A DNA stretch of 64,000 bases from Diprion similis (taxonomy: Eukaryota > Arthropoda > Insecta > Hymenoptera > Diprionidae), in contig NC_060117.1 in NCBI RefSeq assembly GCF_021155765.1, positions 4,864,001-4,928,000 of the forward strand, read 5' to 3'. The position numbers and the translations under genes were made by a program. Positions 53,201 to 64,000 of the stretch are shown piece by piece; the first letter of the stretch is position 1; every line of letters begins with the position of its first letter. The notes beneath the pieces were generated by a model. It was not told where the DNA came from, ran no database searches, and saw nothing but the letters and a program-made list of their open reading frames with translations.

Positions 53201-56200
53201 CGTACCTGTCTTTCCATATGAAGCAGCAATCTGTGCAGTCGCAACATTCGTTCCGTGCGCTCATCTGACGAAGGAACACAATTCAGTCCAATTCTGACCA
53301 TGCCTGACGGTGGAACCGCAGTTAATATCTGCAAGCTGAGATGATATTTTGTTAGTGTATTCAATCAATTCTATCAATGGGTACACCGCATCTTAAAATT
53401 TACAACAAATTCAGAAAACATTATGATAATGATGTATGGAATGAATATCGTACGATCGCTTTCTGTTACAGACAAATACTACATCGTACTTTCAAGTTGC
53501 ATAGTCGAACGAGACATCAGAAAATTTGAAAAGTTAGCTCGAGGTATCCGAACAGTTGTCTGATAATTCTTTTCCTTCGGGACAGTAGACGGTGTAAACC
53601 AATGAATTGCGAATAGACTCCTCGTACAATTTTGTAAGAAAAAACTGGTAAGTACGAATCGTATCAATAACGCACCTGCTTTTCCTCATAAAGAAGCAGT
53701 GAGTGCACCTTCGTCATTTGTGCTGTACGCAATTCAGTCAATTTCTGACCATCGCTGACGGTAGAACTGCTGTTGATTTCTGTAAGTTGGGATAACATTT
53801 GGTTAGTTCGTGCAAAGTTTGAAAATAAAAGACACAAACGTAAGTACGCAGGATTGGAAACCAGATTTACTCCAAGACGGAATCAGTAGAAGGCAAAAAG
53901 ATGGCTGGTAAGTAAGAATCTCATCGACTACACACCTGTTTTTCCTCTTAGAGGAGCAATCGGTGCAGCTTCGACGTTGGTTTCTGACCCTTGCTGATAG
54001 TAGAACCGCAGTTGATTTCTGTAAGTTGGGATAACATTTGGTTAGTTCGTGCAAAGTTTAAAAATAAAAGACACAAGCGTAAGTACGCAGGATTGGAAAC
54101 CAGGTTTACTCCAAGACGAAATCAGTAGAAGGCAAAAAGAGGTAAGTAAGAATCTCATAGACTACACACCTGTTTTTCCTCTTAGAGGAGCAATCGGTGC
54201 AGCTTCGACGTTCGTTTCTGACCATGGCTGACGGTCGAACCGCAGTTGATTTCTGTAAGTTGGGATAATATTTGGTTAGTGCGTGCAGAGTTTGAAAATA
54301 AAAGACACAAGCGTAAGTACGCAGGATTGGAAACCAGATTTACTTTAAGACGGAATCAGTAGAAGGCAAAACGATAGCTGGTAAGTAAGAATCGCACCGA
54401 TGACGCACCTGTTTTTCCTCACAGAGAAGCAGCCGGTGCAGCTTCGAGATACGTTCTGTATGCTCGTGTGATGAAGGAACGTTCCAATCCAATTCTGAAC
54501 ATGACTGACGGTACAACTGCAGCTGATTTCTGTAAGTCGGGATAATATTCTGTAAGTGTGCTTAATCACTATCATCAATGGGTACATCGCATTCGAAAAT
54601 TCACGCCAAATATATCACTCAAAATATAATGATAATGTGAGGAATAAATAATGTGTAATCGCGTTCTGTTCCGGATAAACAATCTATCGTAATTCTCAGT
54701 TGCATTATTCAACAAGATATGAGGAGCTACGGAAAATTAGCTCGAGGCATCCGAACATTTGTATCACAACTTTTCTCCACTTAAAACAGGACACGGTGTG
54801 AAACAATCGATCGCGAATCGACTGGCCATTCAAATCCCGTGAAAAAAATAAATCTGCGGCTTCATTCGGAGGAAATTTCACAACTTACACCACAACTCTC
54901 CTCTCAAACAATATTCTGATAAACTCGCCATCACAGGTGTACATACACGTCGAAATTATTCGACTCGATGATAATCGCGATTCGTAATGACGAGACACTG
55001 ACGCTTATTTTTCACTTACGTACGCGAATTACAACGAACATAATATGTATTATTTACCATTTGTCGTGTTGTCATCGACAATTCGCCACTAGATTACTTC
55101 GAAGATCGTATCAAATCTCATCATCGAAGCAAGTATTCGATTGAAGCTGACTGAACTCTGGCTGCGAGCGTCTCAGAATATTTGAAGACTCGCGTAGCAA
55201 CTGTCCGTGTTCCAAGAACTCGGTAACTCTTGACGCTAACGTACCGGGAAGTCGAAGCATTTGAATATTGAACCAATCGGAGAGCTATCTCCTGTCGAGG
55301 GCTTCTGATTGGTAGAAATTGAACTTAGCTGTCATGTGACGAACAGTCTTCTGTTTCTTTCGTTTTGCCGCCCAAACTGGGAACAGCCATCTTGAGAAAA
55401 AATGAGACCGACGTTTTCCACATTTTTGATGAATTATCAGAATGTTAAATCAACCGACATATAACACAACGAGACAAGTTGTGGCCAGCAAAATCCAAAC
55501 GATAATTGATCTGCCGTCAATTCTGTGGATCAAACATGACCGGCTAAAGCATTATCATTGTTTACAACCCAATTTTCCATGTTCACCAAACGCTACGGGC
55601 CAACAATCACACGTAACTTCGAACAAAATACGTTCGTAGCTGAATCTAGCCGCTAGGAATATTACGTGAGATTTATCGAAACGCGTCTCGTCAACAAACG
55701 GACCAGCTAGCGCAGTATCAAGTCAATTAAATTACCATTCAGAACTCTCTGACAGCCAAACAGGCCTCTTGCACCCCGCGAAAAGTTTTAGTCAGAACGC
55801 GGTATTGCTCACGAATCGAATTTTCCATTAGCTTTGATACGATCACGCAAGAGCCCCAAACGTACCTTGTAACAGCGGTAGACTCTTCTCAACGCCAATC
55901 TTTCTGCTTTCCGAGCTCCGTAGTCTTCGGGGTTCGCTGATTAACTATCGAACGCGATCCTCGGAATGCGGATTGAATTTAGGGGTACGGATCGGTCAGT
56001 GCGATCGAGGACTGCGGCGGCACCGAATCCCCCCTCCCGCTGCCGCTGCCGCGCTCATGTACTTCTCGCGAGCGAATCACTTCAACCGACTAGCAACATT
56101 GCAGAGCTTGCGTCACTCGTAACATTTCCCGCCAAGCAATTGCGCATTACCTGACGGTCGGTAAGCAGTGCCCTACGCTTACCAGCCCGCTCGGTTACAA

Positions 56201-57035
56201 TGTAGCCTATTCGTTTATTTTCATACAATAGCGCACAATCTTGATTTTCGATTTGTACGATTTTCTCGAGATATACAGCGTATCAAATAATTGACAAGTA
56301 TATGAAATAGAGGTCAAATTTTCTGACATCTCGATTAGCGCTATGTATTCTGTAGATTCATTTTCAGATTAGGAGAAAAACGAAATTTAGAAAGGACAGT
56401 TCATTTTCTGAAACACGTCTGAAACATCTCAAAATCGTCCAAAGAGTGTTTCTTCACGCAAATAAATGCATTTTCAGACAATATTTTCATTAAAAAATCA
56501 ACGGGTTAGAATTCGTTACGCGAGAAATCTTCGATGCCAATGTTCCTCTAGCCTACTTTCACAGGGCTTCAGAAGTCGGCATTCGACTGATTGTCCTAAA
56601 CTTTAATCACTGCTTGAATAGCGATGAGCAAACAAATGATCTGAACACTCAAAATTTCGAATGATCATAAATTTAATTCTTGGATTTCGAAATGGCTGAA
56701 ATTATGGATAGTAGAAGTTGCGAAAGCCGAACGAGCCAAGAAATGAAAAGAAGCCTTTCTCATTCATTACTCAAGAAATCGGTCGTGATTTTTGCAATTA
56801 GGAAAAAAAAGGATTGGAATGATCGCAAGATAACGGAATGAAACGGAGTTGTAAAATGGATATAAAATTAAGATCTTATTTTGGTATCAAATAAATTAAC
56901 GAGTACCCTTTACTTACTGTATGGCATGTAAAAATGATGGTTACATTTTTTTTCCTGTTAATCAATCACAAATAACAGGCAATAGCGAAATAGAATTGAG
57001 AATTCCTTTAACCATTAAGGCGGTATAGCGAGTCG
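50279..57035. repeat. Macrosatellite unit 4 (about 6757 bp), abutting gene B
   Basis: Last unit, with 3 VNTR modules. It is nearly identical to the others until about 56080, then increasingly diverged to its end. Its end overlaps the last coding exon of F-box gene B: GCGGTATAGCGAGTCG at 57020-57035 encodes, on the minus strand, part of the DSLYRL motif of that protein. Confidence 0.9.
53780..54534. repeat. 239-bp VNTR inside unit 4 (3 modules)
   Basis: Three modules, identical in layout to unit 3, including the small deletion near 54134. The 121-nt exon-like segment lies at 54409-54529. Confidence 0.9.
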
Positions 57036-60000
57036 ACATAAGAGAACGGAAGTAGTAAGTCTTTGTGAGTGTAATGAAGATCAAAGTTGCGAACATGATC
57101 TTTTCCAGAACCGCTGCATTTAATGACATCAAACTGGAAACTCGGGCGGCTCAATTCAACCTTTAAACTATGAAAAGGGATACTATTAGTTTATAAATAT
57201 ACGCCATATTAATCAAGCCCATAACTTGGATAATGAAAATGTATCTAACAGAGTATTTGAATAGCATCAAACTTCCAAAAAATTATTGTTATCACCTCTG
57301 TAAAGTCGATTTCAATTCATCGCAAGCATGATCAGCCAATCCTTTATATTCGCACACAAACAATAATAGCTTACAAGACCGTATTAACCCTTCAATGGAA
57401 GGTATCAAGTTCGGCAAGTTTCTTGATTTACCCAAACTTTTGAGACAAACTCTCCTGAGCTTCAGGTTTTTAGCGAGAGTATCGAATATACGAGGTATTT
57501 GGCACAAATTGCTCTGTTCAATCGAGAAGTCTTTCAAGTTGTGGCAAAATATCAACATTTGCATCAATTCTTTTGCGTAGCAGCAGTTTGATTGCGGCCC
57601 TAGACTAACTAGCCTTAATTTCTCCAAATTTTTACACTGGGAGCCTATTTCCACGAGAAATTGACCATCTTTGATCGGGATTTTTACCAGGAACAAACTT
57701 GTAAGGTTTCTCCAGCCTGCAATTATGCGCAGTGCGGCCAAATCCCACGTTCCTGACCCCCGTAGTATTCTGAAATTATATAACATATGTGAATGAAATC
57801 TTCTCATGTATCTCACAATCACGAAATAGAGTAAAATCAAAATGAAACCAAAGTGAGAATTGTCGCGTACAAACGACGAATGAATCATGTTCGCGATTTT
57901 CAAGATCAGAATCTTGAATTTTTCGCCATACGTATAAATGCATTTGGCGGGCTGAATTCTTTTCATCCAAGACTTTGTTAAAAGTGAAATAATACTTCAG
58001 CTCTACTACTTGTAATTTCGCTTGACACAAGAGAATTTAAGCTGATATGCAATGAGTGCAATGGATCTCCAAACGCATGCATTAGCTTTGTCATTGCTAC
58101 TACTTTACATTATCTGTTTTGTCAATAATAATTACCCAGCACTTATCGTCAATGCTTTCACATTTGGACTATTTTCCACTACCTTCTGGAAACATGAGGT
58201 CTCTGGTTCCACGCCCTTGTCTTCAGAATCTTTATATTTTCGCTTGATAGCTCTTATCGCCGGTTGACCTCCTGTCGTTGATATTGATAAGTACGCCGGA
58301 GTCGAAAATAGACCTGTAATGGCATGAAAATAAATTATAAATCAAAACATTGTTCTAGCATTTTCAGAGACGAATATTGTTTTTCTAAATCAAATTTTCA
58401 GGTATCATAATAGTGGCTAAAGTTAACAATAACATGGTCACAATACTCAGAGATTTTCCGAACACTTAAGTGAAAGTAGAGTCTATAAGGGAAAGTATAA
58501 AAAATGGTTGCGAATGTTATTGTTAGTGAAGAATTCATCAATCTTTCAATTCATCCTAACTAGTTGAGGAGCATTCTCAGTTTGAGAAATTACCACTCCT
58601 GTAATCGAAGTGTATAATCAATGGACTATTAGGAAATATAACGAAAAGTACTTAAAATTGAGTTTGAAAATAGCCATGCTATTGTTTTTTCTTAATATAA
58701 TTAATCCTATAATGGAAGTAAGCGACTTACGATTGGATATTATTATGTTGGATAAAACAAGCTCCGTCAAACTCGGAAACATTGATAGTACCAAAGGTAG
58801 ATGGCCCGTCTGCTCAATGTTGTGATTCAGATTCATGTAATAAATTGGTTGGCTTGGATTTCCAAGCAAGAGCTGTAATGTTTTGAAAGTTTCAATATCC
58901 AAACCACAGCACAAAAAAAAAAGAAAGTGATTCAACAAATAATGAAGGAAAATAATGATTTTTCTTATTACTGAAAGTAAAACTAATATCTGTTTCAATC
59001 AAAATATCGGGGATTAGATTGTAACCAAAAAAACTACTCAAAATGCGAATAATAAATATTCTTGAATTTGATTGAATTACACAAATTTTACTGGACATTT
59101 CCATCAGTCATTTCTAAACCTTCGACTCGTTTTCACTACTTTTTACAACTCAATTGACCAGGTTTATTTTCAATAAGCCCAAAACTTATAACTTTACCTT
59201 TACATCCTGAATTCTTGGTAAGAATGCATATGGACAGTAATCGCTAGACATGCGGTAATCCTTGTCCAAGTTTATGCTTTTCGAAATCATCAATTCCTTC
59301 AGTATGCTTTCAAAATTTATGACCTTTCCAACTTTCCCTTTCAACCCCATACGTTCCGGAGCATAAGAGGTGCGAACAATGTCCTTGCTTAGGTACTTAC
59401 AAATTTTAATGTCATTTTCTGTCAAAAAAAATGCAAAATCATTCGATAGAATCTTCAGCCTATTTGCCGAATTGGTAGACCACATATGAATACCAATTTT
59501 TTACTTTACAATAAATTTCATGGCTGGTAGATATTTATGAGATTTCAAGGAAGTTTTCAAGAGAGACCTTGTTGTATATCAAGTGCAGTAAGTTGTATAC
59601 ATACTAGGGTGATTCAAAATAAAATGAATAATTTTTTTTTGTGCAGAAACAGGCTTAAAAGTTTTATTTAGGTATAAAAGTAAGCCTGTAAAAATTTGAG
59701 CTCTTAATATTAATATTAAGATGCTCCTCGTCGCACTTTTCTATTTTCCATAAGAATAAGACGGAAAAAATGGATTTTGCTCTTTCTGATTTTTATGACT
59801 AGCCAACGACGCGTCGTACAGAAAATTCATAGACACATTTTGGTAGAAAATTGAACGCTCTAGAAAAAAGATCTCTTGTCATTTTTTGATAAATCTAATC
59901 TTTCAAAAGTTATAGGGGGTCAATTTTTATTCATAAGAATAACACGGGAAAAATGGTTTTTGCTCCTTCCAATTTTGATAACTAGCTAACGATGCGTTAT

Positions 60001-61706
60001 GCAGGAAATTCATGAATACAGTTTTGTAGGGAATTGAACCCTCTACACAGAAGGTCTACTGTCATTTTTTCATAAATCTAATCTTTCAAAAGTTATACAG
60101 GGTCAATTTTTGACCTTAGATAACTTTTGAAAGAGTAGATTTATCAAAAAATGACAAGAGATCTTTTTTCTAGAACGTTCAATTTTCTACCAAAATATGT
60201 CTATGAATTTTCTGTACGACGCGTTATTGGCTAGTCATAAAAATCAGAAAGAGCAAAATCCATTTTTTCCGTCTTATTCTTATGGAAAATAGAAAAGTGC
60301 GACGAGGAGCATCTTAATATTAATATGAAGAGCTCAAATTTTTACAGGCTTACATTTATACCTAAATGAAACTTTTAAGCCTGTTTCTGCAACAAAAAAA
60401 AATTATTATTTTTAATTTGAATCACCCTAATACATACCATAGTGAAAGTGACGCGTTTTTCCGAAATGAACATGACTAAGCTTGATCCATTGTTCACGGT
60501 TTGGCATCATTTCTAATATGACTTGTTCGAGAAGATCCAAATCATTTCCAAGGCATGCAACTAATCGGAATTTTAGCAGGACTTTTGGTGTTGGTAGCCA
60601 AACACATCCACGTCCAGATTCTGAAACAAAGTACGTCTGGACCAAACGGAGTTCCTCTAAATCAATCATGGCGTTGAAAGACTTGATGAGGTGCCACTTG
60701 TCGTCGAGATTGCGCAACGTTACAGACAAGTGGGTAAGCTTCCTCAACGATTCTTCCAATATCCCCTGAGACTTTGAGTCATTTTTATTTGCAGTCGGCC
60801 AAATGATAGATAATTTTTTCAGCCTCTCTAAGGGCTGCAAGAGATTTGCAAATTGCTTAAAATTTTCAAACGGAACACTCGTCATGTCGAGTTCGATAAG
60901 GTTTTTTGCCTTGCAGATACTCTTCAACATCTCCTTTGGCTTTGGGCAATAGATGCCGGCGACATTCAAGCTCTGTATACGTTCACATTTTTTTTTATTC
61001 AAGAAATACGGTTTCACATCTGATATTCTTGTGAGGTAGCCTTCTGTAGAGAAGTCCAAGTTCCTGGGAATAATCAAAGACCATTAAAACTCATTTTCAC
61101 ACAAAACTCATACCTCCTCATTGCATAATATTTACATCTTAAAACTTGAACACATTCGACGTATACATCTCCAAACATAGATGCTCTTTTTCACGTTTGA
61201 GATACACGGACTTCGATATTTGGAGATACATACCTCAACGTCAAAATCGACCAGGGCACCCCCTTAGAGTGATGAGAAACGATTCAGGTAAGTAAATAAA
61301 TGTACAGTTTACGTAAGAAAAAATATTCTGTAATAAAAATTACATGCACATTTTACTCACCTCAATGCCTTTTCATCATCAAACACGAGGTTGTTTAATC
61401 TCCTGCAGGAATAAGCCAGAGGCAACCTCTCTCGAAGATTTAAGCTCAAAATAATTTTCAACAAAATTTCGTCTGGAAGATCTAAAATGTTGCAAGCTGC
61501 CGTCCTGAAAAAAAAAACGTACTAAACAATCACTTCATCAAAAATGAATCGGTTAATCAAAAACCAACGCCTAATAGTCACATGTTTGATGACAGTGATG
61601 AAACCAATTGCATCCACCAATTGTTTACAATTAATTCTCACACGTCAACCGCCGGGAGTGCATCGCATTATTAATCGGCTCTTTGACGCACATACCTGCT
61701 ATTCAT
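57008..61706 (-). CDS. F-box / leucine-rich-repeat protein (gene B), 8 exons
   Basis: Paralog of the gene at 1566-5131, on the same strand. Coding exons: 61696-61706, 61361-61504, 60438-61063, 59198-59418, 58731-58872, 58136-58313, 57296-57769 and 57008-57167; total 1956 nt, 651 residues plus stop. All junction phases equal those of gene A. The F-box lies at residues about 9-50 (ILDLPDEILLKII, then AYSCRRLNNLVFDDEKAL), followed by irregular LRRs, a variable linker in exon 6 and a shared C-terminus (HKDLLLP ... DSLYRL). Such proteins are usually substrate receptors of SCF ubiquitin ligases; the substrate is unknown. Intron 3 carries a MITE starting 8 bp after the exon 3 donor. Exon 7 ends AG|GTGA, so intron 7 retention stops translation at once, as in gene A. 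The last exon overlaps the end of macrosatellite unit 4. Confidence 0.86.
59607..60427. mobile_element. TA-flanked palindromic MITE in intron 3 of gene B
   Basis: The left end is GGGTGATTCAAAATAAAATG and the right end the complement (TTTGAATCACCC), with TA on each side. The two arms of about 400 bp are nearly perfect inverse copies meeting near 60010-60060. It contains CTTAATATTAATATTAAG on the left arm, shared with the MITE at 6437-7621. No coding capacity. Gene A has no insertion at this place, so it entered after the duplication or was lost from A. Confidence 0.8.
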
Positions 61707-62963
61707 TTTCACTTCTAAGGTCTGTTTTAGACCGCGTCTAAACGTAAAAACAATAACGAAAAGTAAAAGTAAAAACAAACGCGTGCCGCTTAGGTCGCGT
61801 GGTCGTCTGTCACACCAGTCAGACAGTTATCAGCGCAAAAACAAAACACGCTCTGTCTCGCCAATTTCAGACCGGTCTCTTCAGAAATAGCCGGTAGCTG
61901 CTTGTTTCGGTCATTGGCAACCAATGATAGAACGCTGTTTGAGGACAAGCTTTACCGCCAAACGAAGCATGCACATTTCAACCAAAGGTCACCTCCGATA
62001 GGTTGTACTGTATTACATTCAGTCTCAAGCTGAATTACGTTTTGGGTTATAATTTTGTAATGAAACTTAATTAGCGGGAGTGAATATAGGACGTTGTGAT
62101 ACGCAAAGTTTTTAATCGCTTTGTTATGAACCGCAATGTTATGAAACCCCAAAACACCCGTATCATCGGTCTTTTTTTTCCACTCCTTTGTGCCTCAACA
62201 CAAAAACTTATTATCTTTAAATTGTATTTCTAATTCTACGAATAAAAACCGAAAATTGCTAATTCTCCCCATCTCTCTTTGTCTTACTCTCGCCCCTCTT
62301 CCTCCCTTTTTTTCAGCCCTATTCCTTAAATATTAGCTATTCAAAAAAGCCATTTTTTGAGTAGTCGAACTCATAGTAAATCATTCGTATAAATTTCAGA
62401 AGTTCAACTTCTGTCGTGCGTGATTACCAAACACAGGCAGGGGGGGGGGGATGAGGTCGCTTAGTGTTACAGAGCGTTACAGCGAGGAGGAAGATGGGGA
62501 GTGGGAGGGTTAAAATCGCCCAAAAAGTGCGTTACGTGATTTATGGACGGCCCCAAGTTACAAACTTGTTCACTCTCAGCAACTGCAGTAGCCATTCGCT
62601 ATGATAAACACGGCCTGTATTATCGACCGCTGTCGGTCGGTAAGTGCAGATCGGTTACTGACATGACTCTCCATCATCAATGATCATCAAGCAGGAACAC
62701 GAAAGTGTCGCCCCTTTCGGACGTTGGCGTAATCTGAACCGAGGGGTCAGCATGAGGCTTATGAGGCAACATACCTTGCTCGCAACTTCTTCCTGAACTA
62801 TGGAACTTGACGCATGCGTTGCATTCCATGCCGTACTTTGTCATTATAAATAAATATGGCGACAGTCTGTTGAATTGTAAAACGGTTGAATTGATGGTGA
62901 TTTACCGAGGTTAATAAACGGGTGAAAAGCTCGTCGAGCAGTTGAACGATTAACAAGGTGACG
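61707..62963. promoter_or_regulatory. Shared upstream region of gene B and BOD1
   Basis: The two genes are transcribed divergently from this 1.26-kb segment, so it should contain both promoters and 5' UTRs. No TATA box or other decisive motif is placed. An 11-G run ends at 62450. Open frames at 61544-61741, 61952-62152 and 62798-62989 have no recognisable domain and overlap exon 1 of gene B or the presumed BOD1 leader. Confidence 0.4.
62430..62553 (-). mobile_element. Fragment resembling an ISL2EU-type DNA transposon end
   Basis: On the minus strand the segment starts GGGGCCGTCCATAAATCACG, followed by TAACGC, a TTTTTGGGCG string and later CGTAACGC-like words (CTGTAACGCTCTGTAACAC) and a C-run. 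This word order is typical of insect ISL2EU/IS3EU-like non-autonomous elements as I remember them. The other end is not identified. Confidence 0.35.
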
Positions 62964-64000
62964 ATGGAGGCGGTGGGTCTTGGCAGCACTCTTTTAGCCG
63001 GAGATCCGCGCTTGGTTGATCATATAGTTGGCGAAGTTAAATCTCAAGGAATTTTTGATCAGTTCCGGAAGGAATGCATCGCTGATGTTGACACGAAGGT
63101 TCGATTCTTTATTATTCTACGATAAAGTACATCCCCGGTAAAGCGCATTACCGTATTCACTGATTCTTGGTTAACCTAAACAATGAGTTTTATTACAGAT
63201 TCAGTTCATTGTATGTACATCAATCATCTACAATTTTAAATTCTTATCTTTCACTCAGTTTACTCATTCACATTCTCTGTTATTCGTAGTGTATTTGATA
63301 TCGTGTACAAAAACTTATTTCGATCACGGATAATAATTGTTTATTAACTTTTTTACAGCCAGCGTATCAAAACTTGCGTACCAGAGTCGAAAGTTCCGTC
63401 AACACATTTCTCTGCAAGCAAATATGGAAGCCGGATATGAACAAGAACCAATTGCGAGAGAATTTGCGAAAGCATATACACGATGCGGCTTACTTGGATG
63501 TCGGAGTAGAACGCATCGTCGATCAAGTTGTTAATCCAAAAGTTTATTCGGTCTTTATGCCGCAAATCGAAGACGTGGTTCATAAGTTTCTCGGAATTGA
63601 ACGACCCAAAGAACGTGAAAAAAATGGTACAAAAAGCCTCAAGGATTTACTACCGAAAGATTTGGATCCTGTTTCACCAGAGTCGGACAAGAACAGCTTG
63701 AAAGATGTCTCGTTGGAATCTGTGGATGCGAACTTGACCGCGACTGTTGGAAGCAACGAACATTCACCATTGAAAGATGCAAATAAAATTGAAATAAATA
63801 TTCAGAGTAATGAAAATAGCAACGATAAACCAGCGAACGATTGTAACTCGGCTAACAGACAATCCGAAAATTTAAACGATCAATTCGATTGTGCTAGAAA
63901 AAATTCTAACAAAAACCCTTTTGCTTCAAGTTTAAACATTTCTGGACGATCAGAGGAAAAACCTGAGGAGGAAGAAGAAGACAGTCCGATGTTTGAACCA
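62964..64000 (+). CDS. BOD1: BOD1 / BOD1L1-like protein (Shg1/COMPASS domain), 5' part
   Basis: Exon 1 is 62964-63098 (45 codons, starting MEAVGLGSTL) and ends at a ...ACGAAG|GTTCGA donor. Exon 2 starts at 63359 after TTTTTTACAG and stays open to the window edge (214 codons so far), phase 0. Residues about 12-120 match the BOD1/FAM44 family and the Shg1 COMPASS-component domain: LVDHIVGEVKSQGIFDQFRK, then the conserved VNTFLCKQIWKPDMNKNQLR and IVDQVVNPKVYSVFMPQIED. In vertebrates BOD1 protects chromosome biorientation by inhibiting PP2A-B56 at kinetochores, and BOD1L1 acts at stalled forks and with SET1 complexes. The sequence after residue 125 is a low-complexity, Ser/Asn/Glu-rich tail with an acidic cluster at the edge (EEEEED), so a long BOD1L1-like form is possible. 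Start context is ACGATGG. The 3' part lies outside the window. Confidence 0.93.

Noticed and set aside
28571..57035. rDNA intergenic spacer (large units with inner short repeats and promoter-like motifs)
   Set aside because: No 18S, 5.8S or 28S sequence is present, and the flanks are F-box genes.
28571..57035. LTR retrotransposon or endogenous virus array
   Set aside because: No reverse transcriptase, gag-like or integrase frame, no tRNA primer-binding site and no LTR ends were seen in any unit.
59419..59485. Extension of gene B exon 4 to an upstream ATG at 59485
   Set aside because: The acceptor TTTTTTTTGACAG at 59419 gives a 221-nt exon equal to that of gene A and the right phase; the upstream part does not align with gene A.

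Overview
The window is AT-rich eukaryotic DNA, most likely from an insect; no particular order can be supported. The genes have GT-AG introns, there are many TA-flanked palindromic MITEs, and the only gene of certain identity is a BOD1/BOD1L1-type (Shg1/COMPASS domain) gene entering at the right edge. No rRNA, tRNA, CRISPR array or bacterial gene is visible.

Layout. 1-1565: sparse sequence with a 17-G run and a small inverted-repeat element. 1566-5131 (minus): gene A, an F-box/leucine-rich-repeat protein whose 8 coding exons I could join in frame (661 codons). 5132-15530: no gene, but several fold-back or MITE-like elements (one nested in another), a hAT-like terminus and a strange 1-kb AT-rich tract full of CATAAW/WTTATG half-palindromes. 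About 15535-27240: a satellite array of roughly 119-bp and longer related monomers with higher-order periods of 2314, 678 and 561 bp, decaying at both edges. 28571-57035: a macrosatellite of four units (7716, 7231, 6761 and about 6757 bp), nearly identical, each with an inner 239-bp VNTR (7, 5, 3 and 3 modules). 57008-61706 (minus): gene B, a full-length paralog of gene A with the same eight exons and the same phases (651 codons). 61707-62963: shared upstream region of gene B and BOD1. 62964-64000 (plus): start of BOD1.

How it fits together. Genes A and B are a tandem duplicate pair separated by about 52 kb, most of it repeats. Each macrosatellite unit ends in a 16-bp piece of the last coding exon of gene B, so the amplification breakpoint lies inside that exon. 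On the strand of the F-box genes, the 239-bp modules carry a repeated exon-like segment with conserved branch point, acceptor and donor, but with lengths (83, 104, 121, 123, 124 nt) and reading frames that are not conserved. This suggests a repeated-exon noncoding transcript. The satellite monomers also carry a strong acceptor-like motif on that same strand. This is the most unusual content of the window and is inferred from sequence only.
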